DNA of 40,550 bases from Gammaproteobacteria bacterium HGW-Gammaproteobacteria-3. GTDB taxonomy: Bacteria > Pseudomonadota > Gammaproteobacteria > Methylococcales > Methylomonadaceae. Both the position numbers and the translations under genes were made by a program. Of the stretch, positions 23,750-30,699 are shown one piece after another. The stretch is from contig PGZD01000020.1 in NCBI GenBank assembly GCA_002843155.1, forward strand, positions 1 through 40,550, in the 5' to 3' direction. The notes under the pieces are model-generated. The model saw only the letters and a program-made list of their open reading frames with translations. It made no database searches and had not been told where the DNA came from. Within the stretch, counting starts at the first letter, position 1; each line of letters opens with the position of its first letter.

Positions 23750-24229
23750 ATGCTCGAATGGCTGAACGCTCATATTGCTTACTGGCACTGGATTGTACTG
23801 GGCTTGATTCTGGCCACCGGCGAAATGCTGCTGCCGAGTTTCGTGATGTTGTGGTTTGGCATAAGTGCGATTGTCGTGGGCCTGTTGGTAGCCTTGTTGC
23901 CGCTTTCTTTTACCCTGCAACTGCTTATCTGGGTGATTTTGTCGTTGTTTGTGGTTTTTGGCTGGTTTAAATGGATTTCACCACGTATGAAAAACCGAAC
24001 ATTATCGGGCATGGCCAAAGAAGCCATACTGGGTCAGATCGGTACCGTGATCGAATATAATTCGGTGCAGGCGGGCCGTGGCACTTTACGCTTTCCCGCG
24101 CCTGTCCTGGGCGATGATGAATGGCAATTTATTTGTGATCAAACCGTTGAAATAGGCAGCCGGGTGGTGGTTCGGGACATTTCCGGCAATACTCTCATCG
24201 TTTATCAAGCTCATTCCAAATCCACTTAG
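23750..24229 (+). CDS. NfeD-like membrane protein (short form)
   Basis: A 159-residue protein with two or three membrane segments in residues 12-70 and a C-terminal OB-fold domain (about 85-155), seen in ILGQIGTVIEYNSVQAGRGTLRF and GSRVVVRDISGNTLIVY. This is the short NfeD form that normally pairs with an SPFH protein, as in the E. coli ybbJ-qmcA pair, and it is indeed followed by such a gene. The pair is thought to organise membrane microdomains. Its stop codon TAG falls within the first bases of the 130-base repeat at 24225, so the repeat lies exactly at the gene end and between the two partners. Confidence 0.88.
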   Translation: MLEWLNAHIAYWHWIVLGLILATGEMLLPSFVMLWFGISAIVVGLLVALLPLSFTLQLLIWVILSLFVVFGWFKWISPRMKNRTLSGMAKEAILGQIGTVIEYNSVQAGRGTLRFPAPVLGDDEWQFICDQTVEIGSRVVVRDISGNTLIVYQAHSKST

Positions 24230-24354
24230 GAATGTGCAGAAAAAACTTGAGCAGGTTTTATTTTTAAACCATGAAGGACATGAAAGGCATGAAGGATTTA
24301 AGTCTTCATGTCCTTCATGCTCTTCATGGTAATTGCGTGAATTAATTTATGCCT
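24225..24354 (+). repeat. 130-base dispersed repeat, copy 1
   Basis: This block begins CTTAGGAA and ends TTAATTTATGCC, and is about 90% identical to the reverse complement of 39112-39241. Its middle forms a hairpin: a 26-base arm starting CCATGAAG (24279) pairs with an arm ending CTTCATGG (24328), with 22 of 26 positions matching. Each arm holds three ATGAA-type units about nine bases apart. It fills most of the space between nfeD and the SPFH gene. A 21-base fragment also occurs at 30493-30513. Confidence 0.85.
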
Positions 24355-24387
24355 GATCCTTAAATCATCATAACGCGGAGTCTTAAC

Positions 24388-25239
24388 ATGCAAGGTTTAT
24401 ATATTGTCGGCGCTTTTGTCATTCTGGTTATCTATACTATCATCAAAGGCGTCAGGGTCGTTCCCCAGGGCTATAAACACATCGTGCAACGGCTGGGAAA
24501 ATACCACGCCACGCTGACGCCCGGTTTGAACTTCATCATTCCTTATGTCGATTCGGTCACGCACCAGCTCACCACCAAAGACATCGTCATGGATATTCCT
24601 GAACAGGAAGTGATTACCCAGGACAACGCCGTCATCGTTGCCAATGCCATTGCCTATATCAATATCGTCTCGCCGGAAAAAGCGGTTTACGGTGTCGAAG
24701 ACTACAATCTCGCCATCCAGAAACTGATTCAAACCGGATTGCGGGCCATTATCGGTGAAATGGCCCTGGATGCGGCGTTGTCTTCCCGGGACCTGATCAA
24801 GGAAAAATTGAAAGCCGGCATATCTGATGATATTGCCGATTGGGGTATCACGCTTAAAACCGTCGAAATACAGGACATCAACCCATCACCAACCATGCAG
24901 GCGTCGATGGAAGAGCAAAGTGCAGCCGAAAGGCAACGGCGCGCGGCGGTGACCCGGGCCGAAGGCGCCAAGCAAGCAGCTATCCTTGAAGCGGAAGGGC
25001 GCTTTGAAGCTTCGCGGCGCGATGCCCAGGCCAAAATCGTGCTGGCCGACGCCAGCGGCAAGGCGATCGAAAGCGTCACCGCCGCCATCAAGGACAATGA
25101 ATTGCCCGCCACCTTTTTACTGGGTGAAAAATATATCGAGGCAATGCGCCATCTCGCCGAATCCGACAACGCAAAAACCGTGGTGTTGCCTGCGGATTTA
25201 TTGCAAGCGGTAAAAGGCCTGATCGATAAAGGCCGTTAA
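24388..25239 (+). CDS. qmcA: SPFH (stomatin-like, QmcA-type) membrane protein
   Basis: A 283-residue SPFH protein. One N-terminal membrane segment (2-20) is followed by the SPFH/band-7 domain (VVPQGYKHIVQRLGKYHATL, PGLNFIIPYVDSV, VYGVEDYNLAIQKLIQTGLR), then a helical region about 170-235 rich in Ala, Glu and Arg with AAERQRRAAVTRAEGAKQA, a stretch typical of stomatin/QmcA. Such proteins form large membrane rings or scaffolds and protect membrane proteins. The NfeD gene upstream is its usual partner, separated by 158 bases that are mostly the 130-base repeat. QmcA is preferred to HflC/HflK because of the NfeD neighbour and the short C-terminus. Confidence 0.88.
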   Translation: MQGLYIVGAFVILVIYTIIKGVRVVPQGYKHIVQRLGKYHATLTPGLNFIIPYVDSVTHQLTTKDIVMDIPEQEVITQDNAVIVANAIAYINIVSPEKAVYGVEDYNLAIQKLIQTGLRAIIGEMALDAALSSRDLIKEKLKAGISDDIADWGITLKTVEIQDINPSPTMQASMEEQSAAERQRRAAVTRAEGAKQAAILEAEGRFEASRRDAQAKIVLADASGKAIESVTAAIKDNELPATFLLGEKYIEAMRHLAESDNAKTVVLPADLLQAVKGLIDKGR

Positions 25240-25317
25240 GCTTTCTGCGACATCTTGCAAAACGGGTCGATAATTACAATAATGTGATTTTTCAATTCAC
25301 TAGTAACGGTTCGTATC

Positions 25318-25605
25318 ATGGTCACAGCAGCTATAAATCTGGGCGTTTTTACGCTTGTTTTCTTTATTTTTGGCATGATCAAGCCGAAATGGCCGCTATT
25401 CTTTTTGAATAAGCCGGATCGGTTCATTATTATTGTAATAACCACGATCATGATCATGGTCGTGGCCACCCTTTTCGGTGAAGGGCACAGGCAACACCTG
25501 CTGGAGCAGCAAAGCCGATCTCCGGTCAGTGATAGGGTGCCGGTGCCGACACCCGCTCCGGTACCCGTGCCAACGCCCGCGCCGGTGCCAACGCCCGGTC
25601 AATGA
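25318..25605 (+). CDS. Small membrane protein with proline-rich tail, unknown function
   Basis: A 95-residue protein. Two hydrophobic segments (about 3-21 and 36-53) are separated by a short basic loop (KPKWPLFFLNKPDR). After a charged stretch (GEGHRQHLLEQQSRS) the last 25 residues are a PVPTPAP-type tail built from imperfect 18- to 24-base direct repeats. Such tails usually cross or enter the periplasm or the cytoplasm as flexible spacers. The ribosome-binding site is weak. It follows the SPFH gene by 78 bases on the same strand and may belong with it, but I know no family for it. Confidence 0.5.
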   Translation: MVTAAINLGVFTLVFFIFGMIKPKWPLFFLNKPDRFIIIVITTIMIMVVATLFGEGHRQHLLEQQSRSPVSDRVPVPTPAPVPVPTPAPVPTPGQ

Positions 25606-25640
25606 AATAAGTCATAGCGCTTTATTGTCGGATTTGGAGA

Positions 25641-25682
25641 GCGAAGGGTGGACCAAGAGCTTTTTGCTAATCCACCTTTCGC
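25641..25682. repeat. GGGTGGA hairpin repeat, copy 2
   Basis: GCGAAGGGTGGA at 25641-25652 and TCCACCTTTCGC at 25671-25682 pair at 11 of 12 positions around an 18-base loop. It lies between two convergent genes and shares the GGGTGGA/TCCACC arms with the hairpin at 19330. Confidence 0.7.
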
Positions 25683-25697
25683 CTGAGCAATGACGTT

Positions 25698-26618
25698 TTA
25701 AGGCTTATCGTTGTTATCGATTTTGCGTTTGATCAGCAACCATAAAGGTTGCACGATTTTTTTGTTGACCAGACAGATCAAGCGCTTGCTGACAAAAACG
25801 ATGATTTGACTGAACGGAGTCTCCTCATCAAGACCCAACGCGCGCGCCGAAGTGCGTCTCAAGCGGTGATACTGAATAGCCAGACCTTCGACAAAAACAT
25901 ATTTATAGGCCCACATTTCGGCAATGGCGGTAAACCACATGAACATGAAAGACACACCCATCCCCATACCGGCAAGAATCACCAGCCAGGCGAACATCGG
26001 ATCAATTTTGGTCAACCACCACGACAGAATATCGGTCACCAGAAACGCATAAGGCATCCCGATGGCGATGCATTTGATATTATTCGACGTAGTCTGGGCA
26101 AAACTGAAAATAATGCCGACAAACATGAATATAAAACTGATGCCGAACAGATGGATATGCGACACCCGGGTCAGCGATGAAAACGTCGCGCCTTCATCTT
26201 GCGTGGTGACGGCTTTTAGCTGTGCAAAATCGAGATAATTCGGGATTCCCGAAGCCTCGGCGTTATGGCACATCACGCAGTTCGTCTCGATGATTTTTTT
26301 GGTTCCGCTGGCTTCATAACCGTCAAGCTCAGCGCCGTCCCGAGCCCATTGCATGATGGTGAAACGCTCCTGTTCGGAGGCATACGGTTTCATCGAGCCG
26401 TTGAGCTTGGTTTCAATCACGGTTCCCGAGCGGTTGCCATAGTAACTGTAGACAATGTCGTCAATCGAAAGGCCGAATTTTCCGTCGGCCATGCCGTGGG
26501 TAAATAAAATTTGTACCAACGCAAAAAAATAGCCGATACCGACGGTTATCAAATAACCGGTAAACAAGACTTTAATCGGCGTATCCAGATCTTTAAGATT
26601 TAATTTAAAAGGATTCAT
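25698..26618 (-). CDS. Membrane-anchored mono-heme c-type cytochrome-like protein
   Basis: A 306-residue membrane protein. The first membrane segment is at about 18-39, followed by a periplasmic loop with one heme-binding motif, CVMCH at C114-C117-H118. Three more membrane segments lie at about 156-174, 182-201 and 208-234, then a basic cytoplasmic tail (QYHRLRRTSARALG, KRKIDNNDK). His-Ile-His near 154-156 (RVSHIHLFG) sits at the membrane edge, and could be ligands. I do not recognise a characterised family; homologues have carried uninformative names. It could pass electrons in the membrane, for example as a quinol- or cytochrome-linked subunit. It stands alone, convergent with the proline-tailed gene and divergent from the lipocalin. 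Confidence 0.7.
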   Translation of the reverse strand: MNPFKLNLKDLDTPIKVLFTGYLITVGIGYFFALVQILFTHGMADGKFGLSIDDIVYSYYGNRSGTVIETKLNGSMKPYASEQERFTIMQWARDGAELDGYEASGTKKIIETNCVMCHNAEASGIPNYLDFAQLKAVTTQDEGATFSSLTRVSHIHLFGISFIFMFVGIIFSFAQTTSNNIKCIAIGMPYAFLVTDILSWWLTKIDPMFAWLVILAGMGMGVSFMFMWFTAIAEMWAYKYVFVEGLAIQYHRLRRTSARALGLDEETPFSQIIVFVSKRLICLVNKKIVQPLWLLIKRKIDNNDKP

Positions 26619-26815
26619 GCAAAGCTCACAGTAAATAAGGCGTTAAAAGGGTAGATGAAGTAGCGCCGGTTTATAGTATATTGAATCGACTCCTTGTGTT
26701 ATTGGGAAGAGCGTGTTGCCTTTAAGGCTTCGTTTGGCAGGTTGGTGCATTGACGGCAATATTATAGAGGTTTCTACTGGCTGTTCCAGTTTGAAGAGTA
26801 ACAATAAGGTACTAC

Positions 26816-27331
26816 ATGAAAAAATTAATACTGGCTGTGGCTTTGCTTTTTAGCGGTTGTACCGGGATTCCTGAAGGCGTTACGGCAATTGAGGGTTTTG
26901 AAGTCAATCGCTATTTGGGTAAATGGTACGAAATCGCGCGCCTCGATCATCGTTTTGAACGCGGCTTAAACCGGATAACCGCCGACTACCGATTAAGGGA
27001 CGACGGTGGACTTGATATCATAAACAGTGGCTACAATATAAAAACCGGCGAACGTGAGCAAGCCGAAGGCCGTGCGTATTTCACCGGAGCAGCCAATGTT
27101 GGCCGACTTAAAGTGTCTTTTTGGGGCCCGTTTTACGGTGGTTACAATATTATCGAACTGGATAAACAGAATTATTCATACGCCCTGGTTACAGGGCCTG
27201 ATCGAGATTATTTATGGATACTCTCCAGAATACCGGTTCTTGATTCGACAATACTCAAAAAATTAATCGACAAAGCGCGCGCTTTGGGTTTTGCCACCGA
27301 GCAGCTGATTTTTACCGATCAAGAAGGTTGA
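26816..27331 (+). CDS. blc: Outer-membrane lipocalin (Blc-like lipoprotein)
   Basis: A 171-residue lipoprotein. The lipobox FSGC places the lipidated cysteine at residue 15. GKWYEIAR at 35-42 is the first lipocalin signature (G-x-W); SFWGPFYGGYNIIELD and YALVTGPDRDYLWILSRIP cover the middle of the barrel and the second and third conserved regions. Bacterial Blc proteins are anchored to the inner face of the outer membrane, bind fatty acids or lysophospholipids, and are linked to envelope stress. Its length matches E. coli Blc (177). A TAAGG site lies a few bases before the ATG. It is followed on the same strand by DUF1499 and YbgA-like genes. Confidence 0.92.
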   Translation: MKKLILAVALLFSGCTGIPEGVTAIEGFEVNRYLGKWYEIARLDHRFERGLNRITADYRLRDDGGLDIINSGYNIKTGEREQAEGRAYFTGAANVGRLKVSFWGPFYGGYNIIELDKQNYSYALVTGPDRDYLWILSRIPVLDSTILKKLIDKARALGFATEQLIFTDQEG

Positions 27332-27425
27332 CTTGGGCTTACAGTTTTCGGGTTACTTACGCGCAAGCCGCATAATCGGTAAAAACAGTGTTGTTTAGCC
27401 CGTCCAAACTAAAAAAGAGGTTAAA

Positions 27426-27884
27426 TTGTTTAAATTATTATTGCTAAGTGTCGCTATCGCTGTGTTTTTTATAATTTCCGCACTGGCCTTGGCCAAAGCA
27501 TCGCAGGCGGCAGAAGCGTTGACTCAAGCCGACGCGTTGCCGGAGTGCCCGAGCTCGCCCAATTGCATCAGCAGCGAAAACAACGCCATTGCCCCCATTG
27601 CCATCGGCAATAACCAGTCCGAACATCTCTGGCGCTTGCTGCAACAGGCCATAAGCCAGCAAGGCGGGCAGTTAGTGGAAGTTCGTCCGGATTATTTAGC
27701 GGCTACTTTTAAAACGTCGGTGTTCGGTTTTGTTGATGATGTAACCGCTCGAATGGATTTAACCCGAAATGTCATTCATCTGCGCTCGGCTTCCCGCGTC
27801 GGATATTATGACTTTGGCGTCAACCGTAAACGCCTACTCAAGCTCAAGCTAAGATTGCAGAATTTGGGTAATGATCATGAATAA
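27426..27884 (+). CDS. DUF1499 family protein
   Basis: A 152-residue protein. A hydrophobic N-terminus (residues 2-22) could be a signal peptide or anchor. The DUF1499 signature CPSSPNCISSENN runs from Cys41 to about 53, and TARMDLTRNVIHLRSASRVGYYDFGVNRKR near the C-terminus is typical of the family. Its function is not known. The start is a TTG; it has an AGAGG site six bases upstream and no ATG lies before the hydrophobic segment. The last 14 bases overlap the following YbgA-like gene, so the two are probably translated together. Confidence 0.8.
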   Translation: MFKLLLLSVAIAVFFIISALALAKASQAAEALTQADALPECPSSPNCISSENNAIAPIAIGNNQSEHLWRLLQQAISQQGGQLVEVRPDYLAATFKTSVFGFVDDVTARMDLTRNVIHLRSASRVGYYDFGVNRKRLLKLKLRLQNLGNDHE

Positions 27885-28830
27885 AAGTCTTCATAAAATC
27901 CCGGTCGGTATCAGCGCTTGCTTGTTGGGACACGAAGTGCGCTACGATGGCGGCCATAAAAGCAATGACTATATCCGCAAAACCCTGGGCGAGTATTTTG
28001 ACTTCATTCCGTTCTGCCCGGAAGCCGAAAGCGGCATGGGCGTACCGCGTCCGTCGGTGCAGCTTCGACGCACTGACAAGGGCGTGCGCTGTGTCGGCGT
28101 CAAGGATCATGATATCGATGTCACCGAACAGTTAAATGACTGGTCGGGACAACAAGCCCACAGGCTGCATGGCCTGTCCGGCTATATTCTAAAAAAAGAC
28201 TCTCCCAGTTGCGGTATGGAACGAGTCAGGATTTACCATAACGACAGGGCTGAGCGGGTCGGCGTGGGCCTGTTCGCACACTATCTCAAAGACAATTTTC
28301 CGCTGCTGCCGCTGGAAGAAGAAGGGCGGCTGGGCGATCCGCGCTTGCGCGAAAACTTTATTCAGCGCGTTTACGTTTTGCAGCGTTGGCAGCGATTAAT
28401 GGGCGATACGCTGACACCGAGCCGCCTGACACAATTTCACAGCCGGCATAAATTGATTCTGATGAGCCGTGACCAAAATCAGGCGCGAGAACTGGGTCGT
28501 CTGGCGGCCAGTGCCGATAAAGCCACGATGATACCAGTAACGGAACGCTATGGCCTGGCCCTGATGCAAACGTTAAAAAAAATCGCGACGCGCGGTAATC
28601 ATGTCAATGTGCTGCAACATATCCAGGGTTATCTCAAAAAAAATCTCGATGCCGATGACAAGGCCGAACTGACCGAAACCCTGGAACGCTATCGTTTGGG
28701 TTTGATACCGCTGATTGTGCCGATTACCTTGTTGAAACATCATTTTCGCAAACAGCCGGACCCGTTTATCGAGCAATCATTCTATCTCTCCCCTTATCCT
28801 GAAGAATTGACGGTCTTGAATGAAATTTGA
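27871..28830 (+). CDS. DUF523-DUF1722 (YbgA-like) protein
   Basis: A 319-residue soluble protein in two domains. The DUF523 half (about 10-155) shows SACLLG at 15-20, RYDGGHK at 24-30, PFCPEAESGMGVPRP at 47-61 and SPSCG at 111-115, whose cysteines may bind a metal or cluster. The DUF1722 half (about 185-310), the part present in E. coli YbgA, shows HKLILMSRDQNQARELGRLA and VLQHIQGYLKKNLDADDK. YbgA genes are often near photolyase genes, but none is seen here. An ATG at 27877 is a possible alternative start. The function is not established. Confidence 0.82.
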   Translation: MIMNKSLHKIPVGISACLLGHEVRYDGGHKSNDYIRKTLGEYFDFIPFCPEAESGMGVPRPSVQLRRTDKGVRCVGVKDHDIDVTEQLNDWSGQQAHRLHGLSGYILKKDSPSCGMERVRIYHNDRAERVGVGLFAHYLKDNFPLLPLEEEGRLGDPRLRENFIQRVYVLQRWQRLMGDTLTPSRLTQFHSRHKLILMSRDQNQARELGRLAASADKATMIPVTERYGLALMQTLKKIATRGNHVNVLQHIQGYLKKNLDADDKAELTETLERYRLGLIPLIVPITLLKHHFRKQPDPFIEQSFYLSPYPEELTVLNEI

Positions 28831-28842
28831 GCTAGGGCACCG

Positions 28843-29766
28843 GTGAGACCCTTAAATAGGCGGGTAATAGCGGCATTTTTAGGCGTCATTGTTATCTGGT
28901 CCACCACGCCCCTGGCCATCAAATGGAGCGGCCAGGGTCTGGGCTATCTGTTTGGCGCGGCCAGCCGCATGGTGATCGGCTTATTTTGTATGTTGGCAGT
29001 GGGTTTGGTTCTGAGACAAAAAATCCCTCTGTCACGGCCGGCCTGCCTGACCTATGGCGTCATCGCCGTGCAGATTTACGGCGCCATGCTCGCCGTGTAT
29101 TGGGGCGCGCAATTCATTCCGTCCGGCTGGGTTTCGGTGATTTTTGGTTTGACGCCGATGCTGACCGCCGTCATGGCCGCTCTCTGGCTGCATGAAGCGA
29201 GCCTCAGCCCGCTCAAACTGCTGTCTTACGTTTGCGGTTTCACCGGCTTGCTGGTTATGTTCGGATCGGCCTTAGAATTTGGCCGCGACGCCGCTTTGGG
29301 CATGGCCGCAGTGGTGCTGGCCGCTTTTATTCAAGCGGCCAGCGCGGTATTGATCAAACGCATCGATGCGGGTCTTGCGGCCGGCAGTCAGGTGACCGGC
29401 GGTTTGATGCTGGCGGTGCCGATGTATCTGGCGACCTGGTTCGGGCAGGGCGGGCAATGGCCGGTGAGTTTTCCCGTTACAAGCGTGCTGTCGATTGCCT
29501 ATCTCGGCGTTATCGCGACCACGGTGGGCTTTATGCTGTACTTTTATGTACTGACTCACCTGCCCGCCACCCGCGTGGCGCTCATCACTTTAATCACGCC
29601 GGTATTGTCGTTATTGCTGGGAAATAGCGTCAACCACGAAGCCTTGACGGGAAACATAGTCCTGGGCGCGGCCTTGATTATCGGCGCTTTATTATTGCAG
29701 CAATTGGGCGGCAACGCCCCTAAATTTAGGCGCGGCAACCGCCATCGCCCGCCCGTCGCCCGGTAA
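28843..29766 (+). CDS. EamA-family (DMT superfamily) exporter
   Basis: A 307-residue membrane protein with ten hydrophobic segments in two repeats of the EamA domain (about 10-140 and 150-290). STTPLAIKWSGQGLGYLFGAASRM near the start and VALITLITPVLSLLLGNSVNHE near the end are characteristic. EamA proteins export amino acids or other small metabolites; the substrate cannot be read from the sequence. The GTG start follows an AGGG site, and the gene begins 12 bases after the YbgA-like gene. The stop codon lies inside a GC-rich REP-like repeat, which encodes the last residues (RHRPPVAR), so the natural C-terminus may have been extended or replaced. Confidence 0.85.
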   Translation: MRPLNRRVIAAFLGVIVIWSTTPLAIKWSGQGLGYLFGAASRMVIGLFCMLAVGLVLRQKIPLSRPACLTYGVIAVQIYGAMLAVYWGAQFIPSGWVSVIFGLTPMLTAVMAALWLHEASLSPLKLLSYVCGFTGLLVMFGSALEFGRDAALGMAAVVLAAFIQAASAVLIKRIDAGLAAGSQVTGGLMLAVPMYLATWFGQGGQWPVSFPVTSVLSIAYLGVIATTVGFMLYFYVLTHLPATRVALITLITPVLSLLLGNSVNHEALTGNIVLGAALIIGALLLQQLGGNAPKFRRGNRHRPPVAR

Positions 29767-29784
29767 ACCGGACTTCTACGGGGG
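29748..29784 (+). repeat. GC-rich REP-like repeat, copy 3, at the end of the EamA gene
   Basis: GCCCGTCGCCCGG at 29751-29763 is identical to the copy at 19681; TAAACCGGACTTCTACGG follows. The TAA inside the loop of the hairpin is the EamA stop codon. Confidence 0.7.
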
Positions 29785-29793
29785 GCTTATGGT

Positions 29794-30372
29794 TTAATTC
29801 TGATGTGTTACCGTCACACACAGATGCGCCGGTTTTTTGTTGGCATCCAGAACCGGTTTTAAGGTAAAAGAGACAACGGACTCGACACCGGCATCGCCGA
29901 GATCGGCGACCGGCACATTTTTGACACTGATTTCATTACCTTTTGCTTGCCATTTGTAATCGGCATCGAATGCTTTGTTTTTCCCTGAATTTTCCAGATC
30001 GACTTCAAAATTGGCGCCCGCGCAGGCGGCGCCGGGTTCTGTCAAATCGAGCACATGGGCATGAAAACCATTAACCGGGTTTTCATAAGAGCTGTCGTCG
30101 ATTGGTAAATGCGTCACCAACACCAGCAGATTATTGCCGCCGTCGGATAACGCTGCGTAACCGAAAGCACCGGATTTGCCATCGAGCGGAATCGGCGCTG
30201 CGGTCTTGATTTCCAGATCCAGCGTTTTAGAACCGGCTGTGCTTTTCACTTCGATTTCTGTAGATTTGATCGTTAAAAACCCTTGTGTTTGTGCCGCATA
30301 AGTGTTTGTGGCGACAATACAAATACCAAAAGCCACGGCCAGGGGTGTTATTTTTATTGTTTTCAGAATCAT
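29794..30372 (-). CDS. Secreted protein of unknown function
   Basis: A protein of 192 residues with a signal peptide ending near TNTYA (before AQTQGF). The mature part is rich in beta-type sequence and acidic residues, with FGYAALSDGGNNLLVLVTHLPIDDS, NGFHAHVLDL, a CAGANFEVDL stretch, and a C-terminal AHLCVTVTHQN. The two cysteines could form a disulphide bond. I do not recognise a family. The ATG at 30372 has a perfect GAGGAGG site six bases upstream; a second ATG three bases earlier and a longer frame are less likely. A strong dyad (30401-30429) lies upstream. It is divergent from the VCBS-repeat protein gene. Confidence 0.65.
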   Translation of the reverse strand: MILKTIKITPLAVAFGICIVATNTYAAQTQGFLTIKSTEIEVKSTAGSKTLDLEIKTAAPIPLDGKSGAFGYAALSDGGNNLLVLVTHLPIDDSSYENPVNGFHAHVLDLTEPGAACAGANFEVDLENSGKNKAFDADYKWQAKGNEISVKNVPVADLGDAGVESVVSFTLKPVLDANKKPAHLCVTVTHQN

Positions 30373-30400
30373 CATTTTCCTCCTCATAAAAACAAACAAG

Positions 30401-30429
30401 TATCGAATCGATAAAGTATCGATTCGATA
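30401..30429. promoter_or_regulatory. Perfect 13-bp dyad upstream of the secreted-protein gene (operator or leader hairpin)
   Basis: TATCGAATCGATA at 30401-30413 and TATCGATTCGATA at 30417-30429 are exact reverse complements around AAG. Each arm is itself a near-palindrome (ATCGA-N-TCGAT), so the site can be read as one hairpin or as two operators with centres 16 bases apart. It lies 29 bases upstream of the ATG at 30372. Confidence 0.65.
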
Positions 30430-30492
30430 TAATAATACTCAGGATTCTGCTGTGCTGCAAATTTTTATGTTTCTGCTTGAATATTCTTTTTT

Positions 30493-30513
30493 CCTTCAAG
30501 TTCTTCATGGTAA
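30493..30513 (+). repeat. Fragment of the 130-base repeat
   Basis: CTTCAAGTTCTTCATGGTAAT matches the right part of the 130-base element at 20 of 21 positions compared with the copy at 39112-39241 (reverse complement). Confidence 0.45.
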
Positions 30514-30699
30514 TAAAAGGCTCGCAGAATGAACAGCGTTTGTCTGGCGTGGTAAATTTGTCGAAAAGTCGGCATTTTCATTTATTGTTTTGCTCTACAC
30601 TTGCATAACAGAGCGCTTGGACTATTCTTTGCAGATAGGCCGGGTAGCCATAATGAGTCAGGCCACAGGCATTCATGAAGCAATTTTGGAGAGATTACT

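Larger units (their letters stand above)
30373..30699. promoter_or_regulatory. Divergent spacer between two secreted-protein genes
   Basis: The 327 bases hold the regulatory region for both genes. On the left is the ribosome-binding site and a 29-base dyad; at 30493-30513 is a 21-base fragment of the 130-base repeat (20 of 21 matches). A GGAGAG ribosome-binding site precedes the ATG at 30700. I could not fix a sigma-70 promoter with both boxes. Confidence 0.5.

Noticed and set aside
24279-24328. ATGAAG-type short repeats that could suggest a CRISPR or VNTR
   Set aside because: The units are about nine bases apart without unique spacers and form the two arms of one hairpin inside a dispersed 130-base element.
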